From contig NZ_MLAJ01000002.1 of assembly GCF_002000485.1 (NCBI RefSeq), forward strand, positions 248,001 to 312,000: DNA of 64,000 bases. Direction: 5' to 3'. Shown here piece after piece: positions 25,818 through 36,271 of this stretch. The DNA is from Rodentibacter ratti (GTDB taxonomy: Bacteria > Pseudomonadota > Gammaproteobacteria > Enterobacterales > Pasteurellaceae). Under the pieces are notes generated by a model, which was not told the DNA's origin, made no database searches, and saw only the letters and a program-made list of their open reading frames with translations. Position numbers and translations under genes: made by a program. Positions within the stretch are counted from its first letter, which is position 1. The number at the start of each line of letters is the position of its first letter.

Positions 25818-26267
25818 ATGCAAGTTATTCTTTTAGATAAAATTGCTCACCTAGGTAATGTAGGTGACCAAGTAGATGTTAAATCAGGTTTTGCCCGTAA
25901 CTTCTTAATCCCACAAGGTAAAGCAGTGATGGCAACTAAAGCAAACATCGAACACTTTGAAGCACGTCGTGCTGAATTAGAAGAAAAAGCGGCTAAATCA
26001 TTAGCAGCTGCGATCGACCGCGCAGAGCGTTTAGAAGCGTTAGAAAAAGTAACTATCACTTCTAAAGCCGGTGATGAAGGTCGTTTATTCGGTTCTATCA
26101 CTACCCGTGATGTAGCTGAAGCAGTGAGCGCTGCCGGTGTTGAAGTGGCGAAAAGCGAAGTTCGTTTACCAAACGGTCCAATTCGTACCCTTGGTGATCA
26201 TGATGTTCGTTTCCAACTTCACAGCGAAGTGTTTGCATCATTGAACATCGTTATTGTTGCGGAATAA
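25818..26267 (+). CDS. rplI: 50S ribosomal protein L9
   Basis: L9 bridges the L1 stalk base and neighbouring ribosomes. The 149-residue protein has the N-terminal rRNA-binding domain ([36 protein letters not shown]), the long central helix (about 41-75) and the C-terminal domain ([17 protein letters not shown]). Last gene of the operon, 15 nt after rpsR, ended by a strong terminator. Confidence 0.98.
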   Translation: MQVILLDKIAHLGNVGDQVDVKSGFARNFLIPQGKAVMATKANIEHFEARRAELEEKAAKSLAAAIDRAERLEALEKVTITSKAGDEGRLFGSITTRDVAEAVSAAGVEVAKSEVRLPNGPIRTLGDHDVRFQLHSEVFASLNIVIVAE

Positions 26268-26280
26268 TTTATCCGTAAAC

Positions 26281-26308
26281 AAAAAACCCGACTTCGGTCG
26301 GGTTTTTT
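26281..26308 (+). terminator. Intrinsic terminator of the rpsF-rplI operon
   Basis: AAAAAACCCGAC-TTCG-GTCGGGTTTTTT forms a perfect 12-bp stem with a UUCG tetraloop and a terminal T-run. Confidence 0.93.
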
Positions 26309-26344
26309 ATTGCTAAGTGCGGTAAAAATTTTTGTATTTTTTAT

Positions 26345-26713
26345 TTATTTTATCTCTGCCGACAAAGTACCACGCTCAATAACAATCCCTACACTTTGAG
26401 CCTGAGCCACCGCTTTAGGTTTACTGAGTTTCAAACGAAGCCACGGAATAGAAAAACGTTTTTGTAACTGTTCAGCCACCTCATAAGCCACACGCTCAAC
26501 AAGCAAAAAGGGCTTTGCTTGTACATAATCTAAAGCAAACTGGCTGACTTCCGCATAATTAAGGCAATACTGTACGTCATCGGTTTCTGCCGCTTTTTGA
26601 CAATCCCACGCCATTTCAATATCAAACACCAGCTTTTGTTTAATTTGTTGCTCCCAATCATAAACACCGATTTGAGCAAATACCGTTAATTCTTCAATAA
26701 AAATACGATCCAT
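26345..26713 (-). CDS. folB: Dihydroneopterin aldolase
   Basis: FolB converts 7,8-dihydroneopterin to 6-hydroxymethyl-dihydropterin and glycolaldehyde in folate synthesis. The 122-residue protein has the start DRIFIEELTVFAQIGVYDWEQ, the LVERVAYEVAEQL motif and the ending AVGIVIERG-like SVGIVIERG. The length is normal. It is a single-gene unit diverging from plsY, with ribosome site GGAGAATCTGAT. Confidence 0.95.
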   Translation of the reverse strand: MDRIFIEELTVFAQIGVYDWEQQIKQKLVFDIEMAWDCQKAAETDDVQYCLNYAEVSQFALDYVQAKPFLLVERVAYEVAEQLQKRFSIPWLRLKLSKPKAVAQAQSVGIVIERGTLSAEIK

Positions 26714-26799
26714 ATCAGATTCTCCTAAAATTATAGTAGGCGTATGCTAGCAAGTTTAGGTAAAATAGCGAGGAAATTTTGTCATTCTGGGGGGATTAA

Positions 26800-27399
26800 A
26801 TGAGCCTATTCGCTATTATTTACATGATTTTTGCCTATCTCCTAGGATCGATTTCCAGTGCAATCTTAATTTGTAGAATAGCAGGCTTGCCTGATCCCCG
26901 CCAATATGGCTCTCATAATCCCGGAGCAACGAATGTATTCCGTATTGGAGGACGTTGGGCTGCACTTACCGTTCTCATTTTTGATATTCTAAAAGGTATG
27001 TTACCGGTTTGGGCCGGTTACTACTTGGGATTAACTCAATTTGAACTGGGTATGATCGCACTAGGCGCTTGCCTAGGTCATATTTTCCCTATTTTCTTTC
27101 GATTTAAAGGTGGGAAAGGGGTTGCGACCGCATTCGGTGCCATTGCACCAATAGCATGGGCTGTCGCGGGATCTATTTTTGGCACTTGGTTTATTGTCTT
27201 TTTAATCAGCGGTTATTCTTCCTTAAGTGCTGTTATCACCGCATTACTTGCTCCTTTTTATGTATGGTGGTTTAAACCTGAATTTACTTTTCCCGTCGCA
27301 CTGGTAAGCTGTTTATTAGTTTACCGACATCATGATAATATTCAGCGCCTATGGCGTGGACAAGAAGACAAAGTATGGTCAAAACTAAAGAAAAATTAA
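26800..27399 (+). CDS. plsY: Acyl-phosphate:glycerol-3-phosphate acyltransferase
   Basis: PlsY is an inner-membrane enzyme that makes lysophosphatidate from acyl-phosphate. The 199-residue protein has five membrane helices and the three conserved motifs: [11 protein letters not shown] near residue 38, [11 protein letters not shown] near residue 100 and a C-terminal [12 protein letters not shown]. It stands opposite folB, the usual neighbour in gamma-proteobacteria. A terminator follows directly. Confidence 0.96.
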   Translation: MSLFAIIYMIFAYLLGSISSAILICRIAGLPDPRQYGSHNPGATNVFRIGGRWAALTVLIFDILKGMLPVWAGYYLGLTQFELGMIALGACLGHIFPIFFRFKGGKGVATAFGAIAPIAWAVAGSIFGTWFIVFLISGYSSLSAVITALLAPFYVWWFKPEFTFPVALVSCLLVYRHHDNIQRLWRGQEDKVWSKLKKN

Positions 27400-27400
27400 A

Positions 27401-27432
27401 AAAATCTGCCATTTGGCAGGTTTTCTTTTTTT
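27401..27432 (+). terminator. Intrinsic terminator after plsY
   Basis: AAAATCTGCC-ATTT-GGCAGGTTTT gives a stem with a 4-nt loop, followed by TCTTTTTTT. Confidence 0.85.
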
Positions 27433-27441
27433 AAAATCTCA

Positions 27442-28284
27442 TTAAAAACTCACCGCACTTTTCAGCTTTTTAAGCGCATTAGCTTCCAGTTGGCGGATAC
27501 GTTCTGCAGATACATTATATTTTGCCGCTAAATCATGTAATGTCGCTTTGTTATCATCTAACCAACGAGCTTTAATAATATCCTGACTACGTGCGTCAAG
27601 ACTTTGCAATGCGTGACTTAGCTGCTCTGTCGCTTGGCTTTCAAAATTTTCATTCTCTAATTCTGCGGCAAAGTTTGAGCTTTTATCCTCTAAATAAAGC
27701 GATGGCGAATAAGTTTCTTCACTATCATCTGTTGGTAAGTCAAAACCCACATCTGCACCTGTCATACGAGATTCCATCTCGATCACATCTTCTTTCGATA
27801 CACCTAATTCATTTGCCACCATATCCACTTCATTTTCATTAAACCAACCTAATCGCTGTTTGGTTTTACGCAGATTGAAAAATAATTTTCGTTGTGCTTT
27901 TGTTGTCGCAACTTTCACAATACGCCAGTTTCTCAATACATATTCGTGAATCTCAGCTTTAATCCAATGCACCGCAAAAGAAACCAAGCGTACGCCTACT
28001 TCCGGATTAAAACGTTTTACCGCTTTCATTAAGCCGATATTGCCCTCTTGGATCAAATCTGCTTGCGGTAAACCATAACCGGAATATCCCCGTGCCACAT
28101 GAATGACAAAACGAAGATGGGACAATACTAATTTTTTAGCCGCTTCAATATCACCGTTATAATATAAACGTTCCGCCAGTTCCTTCTCTTCTTCAGCTGT
28201 CAGCATTGGATATTCATTTGCCGCACGAATATAACCTTCTATACTACCTTGAGGAACTAGCATCATTTGTGTTTCTTTATCCAT
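27442..28284 (-). CDS. rpoH: Heat-shock sigma factor sigma-32
   Basis: RpoH directs RNA polymerase to chaperone and protease promoters. The 280-residue protein carries the RpoH box [19 protein letters not shown], region 2 ([37 protein letters not shown]) and region 4 ([19 protein letters not shown]). I start at ATG 28284 behind GAAGGAAAGAG; the frame extends nine codons further to a TTG at 28311 without family support. Single gene; turnover is likely through DnaK and FtsH as in known homologues. Confidence 0.97.
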   Translation of the reverse strand: MDKETQMMLVPQGSIEGYIRAANEYPMLTAEEEKELAERLYYNGDIEAAKKLVLSHLRFVIHVARGYSGYGLPQADLIQEGNIGLMKAVKRFNPEVGVRLVSFAVHWIKAEIHEYVLRNWRIVKVATTKAQRKLFFNLRKTKQRLGWFNENEVDMVANELGVSKEDVIEMESRMTGADVGFDLPTDDSEETYSPSLYLEDKSSNFAAELENENFESQATEQLSHALQSLDARSQDIIKARWLDDNKATLHDLAAKYNVSAERIRQLEANALKKLKSAVSF

Positions 28285-28400
28285 CTCTTTCCTTCTTTCT
28301 AGCACTGCCAATTAATAATTTTTGTTATAGCACAATAAAAGGTTTTATTGAACTAATTTGCTCTTTAAGACAGGTTTTACCTATTAAAAGTTCAATTGAT

Positions 28401-28718
28401 TTAGTTATTTTTTAACACTTCAAGTTCTAAAACCAAATCTTCATCAATTACTTTGAAAAGTAGATCAATATTCGGGTGTTTACCCGGGTTTTCTTTCGCA
28501 TCTTCTACATGCTCTGCAAACCATTCTATCCCCTGTAGCGCTGAAGTGCGGTCTAATTTCCCATTAAATTTTTCCGATAACGCATTATAAAGGCGCAATG
28601 ACCCTAATTTTCCCGCCACTGCAGGAATATTGTGAATAATCTCATTATTTTGCTTTACATTTAATCCCGTTAAATGCTCAACAGATGGAAGCGTATCTAA
28701 AATATCTTTAAAATTCAT
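28401..28718 (-). CDS. DUF2322 family protein
   Basis: This 105-residue soluble acidic protein belongs to DUF2322 (FKDILDTLPSVEHL, GKLGSLRLYNALSEKFNG, GIEWFAEHVEDAKENPGKHPN). No function is known. I start at ATG 28718, which has AAGGAAAATAAA upstream, rather than the upstream ATG at 28754. It sits between murB and rpoH, as in H. influenzae. Confidence 0.8.
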   Translation of the reverse strand: MNFKDILDTLPSVEHLTGLNVKQNNEIIHNIPAVAGKLGSLRLYNALSEKFNGKLDRTSALQGIEWFAEHVEDAKENPGKHPNIDLLFKVIDEDLVLELEVLKNN

Positions 28719-28798
28719 TTTATTTTCCTTTAATGGATAGGAATCTTTGTTCATCCAGTTAATACACCGGCAAATTTTACCACTTATGCACTAAAAAA

Positions 28799-29824
28799 TT
28801 AAGTAATCGCCTTCTCGCTATCGATCTCACCCTTTGCTCCAATGAAACGGACTTCAGGTTGGAGATAGACAGCAAATTTTTCCGCCACCTTTTGGCGGAT
28901 ATGATGCGCAAGTTTCACCACATCTTCCCCTGTCGCATTACCTTCATTAATCAGTACTAATGCCTGTTTTTTATGCACTGAAGCACCACCAATTTTAAAG
29001 CCTTTAAGATTACATTGATCAATTAACCAACCGGCAGCCAGTTTTACACGCCCATCAGGCTGTGGAAAGTGCGGTAGATTTTCATTGAGTTTTTGTAGTT
29101 CGATAAACAGCTCTGTGCTCACCACCGGGTTTTTAAAAAAGCTTCCCGCATTGCCAAATTCATCCGGGTTCGGTAATTTACTTTGGCGAATATAGCAAAC
29201 CTCATCAAATACCTCTTTCGCTGTTACATTTTCTCTACTAAAATTCGCAAGCGTGCCGTATTCCAATACCGGTTGCCAATTTTTTGGCAGTTTTAACCCT
29301 ACTGCTGTAATCACGTGATCATTTCGATAGCGGTGCTTAAAAATACTTTCCCGATAACCAAACTCACATTCTTCTGCCGTTAATCGAAATGGCTTGTTTG
29401 TGACCAAATCCAACACATCGACATAATGGCAGACATCTTTAAATTCGACCCCGTAAGCACCGATATTTTGAATAGGCGCCGATCCGGCACAGCCCGGAAT
29501 CAGGGCAAGATTTTCTAATCCTCCGATACCTTGTTCAAGCGTGTATTTCACCAAATTATGCCAATTCTCACCGGCATTGACATGGAGATAGTGAAAGCGA
29601 TCATCTTGCTCATATGTAATACCTTGCAATCGATTGATGATAACGACTCCATCAAAATCTTCGACAAAAAGCATATTGCTACCTTGCCCGAGTAAGAGTA
29701 CAGGGAGATTCTGCGCCTTTGCTTTAGACCAAGCCTGTTTCAGTTGTTCAAGATTTTGTACTTCTATAATCTCATGCGCATTCGCAGAGATATGAAAAGT
29801 GTGAAAAGGTTGTAAACTTTTCAT
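28799..29824 (-). CDS. murB: UDP-N-acetylenolpyruvoylglucosamine reductase
   Basis: MurB is the FAD enzyme that reduces UDP-GlcNAc-enolpyruvate to UDP-MurNAc with NADPH. The 341-residue protein is the long (E. coli-type) form: [18 protein letters not shown] for [25 protein letters not shown], and [10 protein letters not shown] with the catalytic serine. A C-terminal QPEVRFIG carries the conserved glutamate. It follows narQ by 9 nt. An uptake signal is inside the gene. Confidence 0.97.
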   Translation of the reverse strand: MKSLQPFHTFHISANAHEIIEVQNLEQLKQAWSKAKAQNLPVLLLGQGSNMLFVEDFDGVVIINRLQGITYEQDDRFHYLHVNAGENWHNLVKYTLEQGIGGLENLALIPGCAGSAPIQNIGAYGVEFKDVCHYVDVLDLVTNKPFRLTAEECEFGYRESIFKHRYRNDHVITAVGLKLPKNWQPVLEYGTLANFSRENVTAKEVFDEVCYIRQSKLPNPDEFGNAGSFFKNPVVSTELFIELQKLNENLPHFPQPDGRVKLAAGWLIDQCNLKGFKIGGASVHKKQALVLINEGNATGEDVVKLAHHIRQKVAEKFAVYLQPEVRFIGAKGEIDSEKAIT

Positions 29825-29833
29825 TGTTTTTCC

Positions 29834-31537
29834 TTAAAATAATTTTTGCGGCAACGTGATTTTAACCTGTGTACCGCCCTGTTCACGACGACGAATAGTT
29901 AATTCGGCATTGAGCTGACTACAACGTTCCGCCATAATATTCAATCCATAATGACCTTCAGGTTCATCTAGACTTGGAATACCCACGCCATTATCCTGAA
30001 TGAGAATTTCGTACTCACCTTCTGCGTTGGTATGAGCAATAATATCAACCGTGGTTCCTTTTGAATGTTTAATCGCATTTAAAGTAGCCTCACGTACGAC
30101 TTGCAGCAAATGGACAAGTTGCTGAGGATTCAAACTTTGTGATGGAAGCTGGCTATTTACACTCAATTGCATATTGGTTTGAGCACGCAAAGAAGCAACA
30201 ACTTGTTCCAACGCTAATTGTAAATTAGCCTCTTGTACTGTTAGACGGAAAGTTGCGAGCAACTCACGCAACTGTACATAACCGCTGGAAAGCGCTTGTT
30301 CAAAACTGGCAATAATCGCAAAACTTTCCTGTTGAGCCGATTCACTATTCTTCTTCAAATTATGTTTCAACAAAGCAAGCTGAATCTGTAAAAAAGACAG
30401 CACTTGAGCCAATGAATCATGTAACTCCCGAGCAATAATGGAACGCTCTTCCATTAATAAAAGCTGCTCTTGCTGACGTTGATTTTTGTGGAAATACAAA
30501 GCCCGTGCTAACATTTGCGCCAAATTTTGCATCATTCTAGGATCCGGACAAGGCAGACCGGCTTGCCATGACAGTATGCCTAGTGTCTCATTTTCCACTT
30601 TCAACTCTTGTGTTTCTAAACTCTGATGCGCTCTTTTCTCTCCTAATACAATATCCCAATGTTCAGCCCCTAGCACTGCCAATTCAATATAGCTCAAATG
30701 CTCGCTGAGAAAAATTTGATGCAATACTTGGTTAAGAATTTTATCATTAATTGCATTCACTGTAAGTAATTGTGAGCTTTGGTAAAGCGTCGATAAAGAG
30801 CGGTTGGTTTGACGTAATTTTTGAGTTTTTTCATTCACCGCATCTTCCAAACGTGAATACAATTTACCTAATTCCGTTGACATTTGCGTAAACACACGTG
30901 CCAACGTACCAAGTTCGTTATCATTTCTCGTATCCAATGGGATATGGTTAAACTGGCGCATTTGTACTTGTATGCTGGCACGTGTCAGCAATTTGAGCGG
31001 TTTGACCACTTCACGCTGAGTAAACCAAATTACATAAGACACCATTCCCACAATCAGCAACATAGAAAAACACAATACAGATAAGGCAAAAAACCATTTT
31101 TGTTCGCTAAAACGTTGCAGTTCAAACACAAAATAATCCACCTCACTTACATAATCCGTCAGATTTTGGCTATATTGCTGAATATTATTTTGACGGGCAA
31201 AGGTTTCCATTTCTGCCCAACGTGCAAGGATCGTTTGATAGGATTGTTTCACTATGTCCGGTGTAAAAAGCTGATGTTGAATATCCACCAAACTTGGAGC
31301 ATGGAGGCTTTTTTCATAAAAACGCAAGTTTTTCTCAACAGTTTCCGGTTGTTTTTCCATCAAGTACAGCAGACGGTAACTTTGCATACGCAACGAGCCG
31401 GAAACGTTAATCGCTTCCGCGTCAGATTTATTACTTGTCATAATTGCCAAGCTTAAAGAACTGATTACGCCTGCTACAATAATGATAAGAAAAAGATACT
31501 TCGCAATACGTAAAGAAACAGAACGAGTAATTTGCAC
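29834..31537 (-). CDS. narQ: Nitrate/nitrite sensor histidine kinase NarQ
   Basis: NarQ senses nitrate and nitrite in the periplasm and phosphorylates NarP, controlling anaerobic respiration. In order: membrane helix (about 12-33), the nitrate-binding P-box INVSGSLRMQSYRL (about 43-56), helical sensor, second helix (about 147-171), HAMP (about 172-225), a GAF-like region and an HPK7-type kinase with His373 in ARELHDSLAQ and the ATP site DNGVGI plus GLNIMAERC. At 567 residues it has full length. GTG start behind AAAGGT. The partner narP is not in this window. Confidence 0.94.
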   Translation of the reverse strand: MQITRSVSLRIAKYLFLIIIVAGVISSLSLAIMTSNKSDAEAINVSGSLRMQSYRLLYLMEKQPETVEKNLRFYEKSLHAPSLVDIQHQLFTPDIVKQSYQTILARWAEMETFARQNNIQQYSQNLTDYVSEVDYFVFELQRFSEQKWFFALSVLCFSMLLIVGMVSYVIWFTQREVVKPLKLLTRASIQVQMRQFNHIPLDTRNDNELGTLARVFTQMSTELGKLYSRLEDAVNEKTQKLRQTNRSLSTLYQSSQLLTVNAINDKILNQVLHQIFLSEHLSYIELAVLGAEHWDIVLGEKRAHQSLETQELKVENETLGILSWQAGLPCPDPRMMQNLAQMLARALYFHKNQRQQEQLLLMEERSIIARELHDSLAQVLSFLQIQLALLKHNLKKNSESAQQESFAIIASFEQALSSGYVQLRELLATFRLTVQEANLQLALEQVVASLRAQTNMQLSVNSQLPSQSLNPQQLVHLLQVVREATLNAIKHSKGTTVDIIAHTNAEGEYEILIQDNGVGIPSLDEPEGHYGLNIMAERCSQLNAELTIRRREQGGTQVKITLPQKLF

Positions 31538-31601
31538 AAGAATACCTTTATGAAAAAACTCGTGCTAGTTTAGCATAAAAACGCACAGGCTTTTAAATAA
31601 G

Positions 31602-31628
31602 AAATCCGCCTTTTAATAAGACGGATTT
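31602..31628 (-). terminator. Intrinsic terminator after the MFS transporter
   Basis: AAATCCG and CGGATTT pair across a 13-nt loop, T-rich on the minus-strand exit side. It lies about 28 nt below the transporter stop. Confidence 0.5.
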
Positions 31629-31655
31629 AAAAATAAGCCTAAAATCAACCGCACT

Positions 31656-32873
31656 TTATTGTAATGCTTTGCCTTTTAGTTCGGGAACAAGGAAAATGGT
31701 GGCGACCATATCAATCACATAAATAATTGCCAAGAATGCAATGGCAAGACTGAATGAGTAGGCGGAAACAATCGCCCCCACGACAACCGGTCCAAACCCA
31801 CCTACCGCACGTCCTAAGTTGAACAACACATTCTGTGCCGTCGCACGCGCTTCTGTAGGATAAGCTTCTGCCATTAACGCGCCATAACCGCCCATCATAC
31901 CGTTTACAAACATGCCTAAGAATGCACCGGCAATCAACATTACAGTTGGATCCGTGAGTTGTGAATAAGCCACAATACTGATTACTGCGCCAAGTTGGAA
32001 TAATAAGAAACTCGGTTTGCGTCCGATTTTATCGGCAAGGCGACCAAAAATCCAAATACCCAACATCATTCCGCATACGGTAACAGCCGTCCAAATCCCC
32101 GATTTCGTTAAACTAAAGCCGAGTTGTTTAGAGAGAAAATTTGGCATCCAGATCATAATCCCGTAGTAACCAAAATTTTGCACGGATGTCAGTACAACCA
32201 CCCCTAAACTGACTTTCGCCGTTGCTTTATCTTTCACTAAAAGCTTAAAAGATTCCAATTTTGATGTTTTTTGTGCGGAAAGTGCGGTCTGTTTTTGAGT
32301 AAAAATTTCAGGTTCGTGTAAACGGGCCCGTAAATACCATGCCACAAATGCCGGAAAAATACCGAGAATAAACATACCACGCCAACCGATATAGGGTAGC
32401 AATGCCGGCGTTAATAATGCCGCACCTAATACCCCCACTTGCCAGCCTAAAGCCACATAAGAGGCAGCTCTGGCGCGATGACGTGCCGGCCAAGCCTCAA
32501 TAGCAAGCGCCATACCGATCCCAAACTCACCGCCTAAACCAATACCGGCAATCGTGCGATAAATTAATAAATCCCAGTAACCTTGGGCAAGGGCACACAA
32601 ACCGGTGAAAACAGCAAATAATACAATCGTCCAGGTCAGAACACGCACACGACCATATTTATCACTTAATGCACCAAATACAATACCACCGAATACCGCA
32701 CCGATTAATGTCCAAGTGACAAGTGATCCTGACTGAGCCGGTGTAAGATTAAGATCAGCAGAAATAGCGCTGAGCATAAAACCAAGAATAAGTAAATCGA
32801 AACCGTCCATTGCATAGCCGACGGCAGAGCCAATAAGGGCTTTCCAGCCATATTGATTGACTTTAGTTGTCAT
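31656..32873 (-). CDS. Major facilitator superfamily transporter, acid-symporter type
   Basis: The 405-residue inner-membrane protein has 12 predicted helices and an MFS motif A after helix 2 (GALSDKYGRVRVLTW) with a second copy after helix 8 (GRLADKIGRKPSFLL). GYAMDGFDLLILGFM near the start and GGEFGIGMALAIEAW are typical of the proton-coupled organic-acid and sialate-type carriers. The substrate is not evident, and neighbours (narQ, glmS) give no clear clue. Ribosome site GGACATCAAT. Confidence 0.85.
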   Translation of the reverse strand: MTTKVNQYGWKALIGSAVGYAMDGFDLLILGFMLSAISADLNLTPAQSGSLVTWTLIGAVFGGIVFGALSDKYGRVRVLTWTIVLFAVFTGLCALAQGYWDLLIYRTIAGIGLGGEFGIGMALAIEAWPARHRARAASYVALGWQVGVLGAALLTPALLPYIGWRGMFILGIFPAFVAWYLRARLHEPEIFTQKQTALSAQKTSKLESFKLLVKDKATAKVSLGVVVLTSVQNFGYYGIMIWMPNFLSKQLGFSLTKSGIWTAVTVCGMMLGIWIFGRLADKIGRKPSFLLFQLGAVISIVAYSQLTDPTVMLIAGAFLGMFVNGMMGGYGALMAEAYPTEARATAQNVLFNLGRAVGGFGPVVVGAIVSAYSFSLAIAFLAIIYVIDMVATIFLVPELKGKALQ

Positions 32874-33000
32874 ATTGATGTCCTTTTACTACTCACAGGT
32901 AGTGTTTAAAGTGGAGAAAGGTGATGTAGTGAGCGGCAAAATTATCTACGCTCAAAACTGGGGGCGTAGTTTAAAGAATCTTTTTATTTTAGGCAAATAA

Positions 33001-33031
33001 AAAAGCACGAAAATGATATTTCGTGCTTTTA
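33001..33031 (-). terminator. Intrinsic terminator after glmS
   Basis: AAAGCACGAAA-ATGATA-TTTCGTGCTTT forms a long stem, with a T-run on the minus-strand side, 28 nt below the glmS stop. Confidence 0.85.
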
Positions 33032-33058
33032 AAAAACAGTGATTAAATCAACCGCACT

Positions 33059-34891
33059 TTATTCAACGGTTACCGCTTTTGCAAGATTACGCGGCTGATC
33101 CACATCCGTCCCTTTGATTAAAGCCACATGATAGGACAACAACTGCATCGGCACGGTATAGAAAATCGGAGCAATGATTTCATTCACTTTTGGCATCGTA
33201 ATAATTTTCATGCCTTCCGTTTCAGTGAAACCGGCCTCTTTATCCGCAAAGACGTATAATTGACCGCCACGAGCGCGTACTTCTTCAATATTTGATTTCA
33301 CTTTTTCTAATAAATCATTGGTTGGAGCCACCACAATTACCGGCATATCTGCATCAATTAATGCTAACGGACCATGTTTTAGTTCACCCGCCGCATAGGC
33401 TTCCGCATGAATGTAAGAAATTTCTTTTAATTTCAAAGAGGCTTCCATGGCGATCGGATAATATTCGCCACGCCCTAAGAACAAAGCATGATTTTTCTCA
33501 GCAAAATCCTCTGCAAGAAGTTCAATATCTTTATCAAAAGCTAAACTTTTTTCAATATCTGCCGGGAGAGAATTCAATGCTTTAACAATTTCTTTCTCTT
33601 TTTCATCGGAAATATTACCATTGAGTTTACCGATTGCAGTCACTAACATGAGCATTGCGGCTAATTGAGTAGTAAAGGCTTTTGTCGAAGCAACGCCAAT
33701 TTCCACGCCAGCACGAGTCATAAACGCAAGATCAGATTCGCGCACAAGAGAAGAGCCTGCGACGTTACAAATCGTCATTGCCGCCATGTAGCCTTTTTCT
33801 TTTGCTAAGCGAAGGGCGGCTAAAGTGTCAGCCGTTTCACCGGATTGAGAAAGCGTGAGTAATAAGCTGTTTGGACGAGTGACAAATTTGCGATAACGGA
33901 ACTCAGAGGCGATTTCTACATCACAGCTCACACCTGCCAGAGCTTCAAACCAATAACGTGCGACCATACCGGCATTGTAAGATGTACCACAGGCGACAAT
34001 TTGGATATGCTGTACTTTCTCTAAGATGTCTTTCGCCCCATTGCCAATAGACTCCACAATCACGTTATTGTGATTGATACGGCCTTCCATCGTATTGATA
34101 AGTGCGGTCGGTTGTTCAAAAATTTCTTTTTGCATAAAGTGACGGAATTTACCTTTCTCCGCTGCATCATTTTCAAGATTGGATTCATGTACTTCACGCT
34201 CAACCTTGTTACCTTTCGCATCATAAATATCCACGGTACGACGGGTAATTTCCGCAATATCCCCTTCTTCTAAGAAGATAAAACGACGGGTTACACTGAG
34301 TAATGCCAGCTGGTCTGAGGCTAAGAAATTTTCCCCAATCCCTAAACCAATCACTAATGGACTACCGGAACGGGCTGCCACCAAATGTTCCGGATGATTG
34401 CGATCTAGCACCACCATACCGTAAGCTCCGGTAAGCTGTTTCACTACTTTTTGCACTGCTTCAAGTAAAGAATCCGTGCTACGCATTTCCCATTCCACAA
34501 GATGAGCGATCACTTCAGTATCGGTTTGTGAAAGAAACACATAACCACGGGATTTTAATAATTCACGCAATTCTTCGTGATTTTCGATAATACCATTATG
34601 TACCACAGCAAAATTGCCGGAAACGTGAGGATGCGCATTCGCTTCCGAAGGTTCGCCATGGGTTGCCCAACGAGTGTGTGCAATACCCGTTCCACCAATT
34701 AACGGTTTCACTGCAACGGCTTCATCCAATGCCTTAACCTTACCCAAGCAACGAACACGTTGTAATTCATGCTGTTCGTTGACCACCGCCACACCGGCTG
34801 AATCATAGCCACGATACTCTAAACGGTGTAATCCATTGATTAAAATTTCTGCTACATCACGTTGCGCAACTGCACCTACAATACCACACAT
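33059..34891 (-). CDS. glmS: Glucosamine-6-phosphate synthase
   Basis: GlmS makes glucosamine-6-phosphate from fructose-6-phosphate and glutamine, the first step to UDP-GlcNAc. Residues 1-240 form the Ntn glutaminase domain with nucleophile Cys2 (MCGIVGAVA) and [18 protein letters not shown]. Two SIS sugar-isomerase domains follow ([32 protein letters not shown]-like [13 protein letters not shown]), ending in the invariant [13 protein letters not shown]. 610 residues is standard. A DeoR-family regulator lies immediately upstream on the same strand. I saw no glmS ribozyme-like feature in the 55-nt gap. Confidence 0.98.
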   Translation of the reverse strand: MCGIVGAVAQRDVAEILINGLHRLEYRGYDSAGVAVVNEQHELQRVRCLGKVKALDEAVAVKPLIGGTGIAHTRWATHGEPSEANAHPHVSGNFAVVHNGIIENHEELRELLKSRGYVFLSQTDTEVIAHLVEWEMRSTDSLLEAVQKVVKQLTGAYGMVVLDRNHPEHLVAARSGSPLVIGLGIGENFLASDQLALLSVTRRFIFLEEGDIAEITRRTVDIYDAKGNKVEREVHESNLENDAAEKGKFRHFMQKEIFEQPTALINTMEGRINHNNVIVESIGNGAKDILEKVQHIQIVACGTSYNAGMVARYWFEALAGVSCDVEIASEFRYRKFVTRPNSLLLTLSQSGETADTLAALRLAKEKGYMAAMTICNVAGSSLVRESDLAFMTRAGVEIGVASTKAFTTQLAAMLMLVTAIGKLNGNISDEKEKEIVKALNSLPADIEKSLAFDKDIELLAEDFAEKNHALFLGRGEYYPIAMEASLKLKEISYIHAEAYAAGELKHGPLALIDADMPVIVVAPTNDLLEKVKSNIEEVRARGGQLYVFADKEAGFTETEGMKIITMPKVNEIIAPIFYTVPMQLLSYHVALIKGTDVDQPRNLAKAVTVE

Positions 34892-34946
34892 AAGTTTTCC
34901 CTATTTACTCACTAATTTGAAAAATAATGATAATTTTGACCGCACT

Positions 34947-35720
34947 TTATACGCAGATCACGTCCACGCCTTGTGCCAAAATCGCTTGTTTATCTTGTTC
35001 TGACAGCCCACTATCGGTAATCAACACATTTATTTGCTGCCAAGTTAACTCTAAATTAGGCATTTTTCTGCCAATTTTTTGGGATTCCACCATCACAATC
35101 ACTTCACGAGAAACTTCCGCCATAACTTGGCTCAAACCAACTAACTCATTAAATGTCGTTGTTCCCCGCTCTAAATCAACACCATCCGCACCAATAAAGA
35201 GTTGATCAAAATCATAAGATCGCAATACCTGTTCCGCTACTTTGCCTTGGAAGGATTCTGAACGGGTATCCCAAGTTCCGCCGGTCATCAATAATGTCGG
35301 TTCATTCTCTAAAGCCCGAAGCTCCGTTGCCACTGAAAGAGAATTTGTCATCACAATTAAGCCTTGTTTGCGATTAAGCTGCCTAATCAATGCCGCTGTG
35401 GTGCTACCGCTATCCACAATAATACGATTGTGATCACGAATACATTCTGCCGCAGCCTTAGCTATGACAAACTTTCGTTTCGAAAGTTCTTCATTTTCGT
35501 TTTCATCAATAATCTCTTTCGGCATTAAGATCGCACCGCCATACTTACGTAATAAAAAACCGCTACTTTCTAATGCGCTTAAATCCTTACGGATAGTCAC
35601 TTCTGATGTGTCAAGTAATTGAACCAGCTGCTCTACACTCACTTCACCTTGCTGTTGCAAATACTGCATAATTGCGTGTCGGCGTTGTTGTGTATTGCGT
35701 GGTTGAGTGACTCGTTTCAT
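34947..35720 (-). CDS. DeoR/GlpR-family regulator upstream of glmS
   Basis: The 257-residue repressor has an N-terminal winged helix (QRRHAIMQYLQQQGEVSVEQL, then SEVTIRKDLSALESSGFLLRKYGGA) and a C-terminal sugar-phosphate sensing domain (VDSGSTTAALIRQL, IVMTNSLSVATEL, LMTGGTWDTRSESFQG, LFIGADGVD). It resembles the sorbitol regulator SrlR but lies 55 nt ahead of glmS, so control of amino-sugar metabolism is a reasonable guess. Other glm or nag genes are not adjacent. Confidence 0.88.
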   Translation of the reverse strand: MKRVTQPRNTQQRRHAIMQYLQQQGEVSVEQLVQLLDTSEVTIRKDLSALESSGFLLRKYGGAILMPKEIIDENENEELSKRKFVIAKAAAECIRDHNRIIVDSGSTTAALIRQLNRKQGLIVMTNSLSVATELRALENEPTLLMTGGTWDTRSESFQGKVAEQVLRSYDFDQLFIGADGVDLERGTTTFNELVGLSQVMAEVSREVIVMVESQKIGRKMPNLELTWQQINVLITDSGLSEQDKQAILAQGVDVICV

Positions 35721-35804
35721 TTAATGACTCTTAAAATATGACGGAATAAATTTCGGTTCGAAAGATTATAGCAGTTCAATACGTTTGTAAAGAAATTTTA
35801 GTCA

Positions 35805-35830
35805 ATAAAAAACCCTGCTCAAGGCAGGGT
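35805..35830 (-). terminator. Intrinsic terminator after hupA
   Basis: ACCCTGCC-TTGA-GCAGGGT on the minus strand is followed by TTTTTATT. Confidence 0.85.
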
Positions 35831-35851
35831 CTATAGCAATTTATGCATCAA

Positions 35852-36124
35852 TTATTTGATTGCGTCTTTTAATGCTTTACCAGATACAAATGCCGGCACT
35901 TTAGATGCCGCAATTTTAATTTCTGCACCGGTTTGTGGATTACGGCCAGTACGCGCTGCACGTTGGTTCACTTTAAATGTACCGAAACCAATTAATTGTA
36001 CAGGCTCACCTTTTTTAAGGCTTGCAGCGATTGCTTCTAAAGTAGCTTCTAATGCTGCTTTAGCTTGTTTTTTATTTAGCTCTGCAGCACTTGCAATTGC
36101 ATCAATTAAATCTGTTTTGTTCAT
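35852..36124 (-). CDS. hupA: DNA-binding protein HU
   Basis: HU is a small histone-like dimer that bends DNA. The 90 residues have the N-terminal helices [19 protein letters not shown], then the beta-arm region [21 protein letters not shown] with the intercalating proline, and end in [15 protein letters not shown]. The sequence is closer to HU-alpha than to IHF. Single gene with terminator. Confidence 0.96.
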   Translation of the reverse strand: MNKTDLIDAIASAAELNKKQAKAALEATLEAIAASLKKGEPVQLIGFGTFKVNQRAARTGRNPQTGAEIKIAASKVPAFVSGKALKDAIK

Positions 36125-36271
36125 AGACTTTACCTTTCGTTAAATTTAATTTGTTTCTTTAATAAAGCGCGCCACCAAGCATTCAGCCTAGGCAACAACA
36201 GCTTTGTAAAGGATAATCCAACTTTCAATGAAATAAAAGTAAGATTTTTTAAATTTGTGATAAATCTCACG

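Noticed and set aside
34892-34946. glmS ribozyme upstream of glmS
   Set aside because: The gap is only 55 nt, too short for the ribozyme, which is also typical of Gram-positive bacteria.
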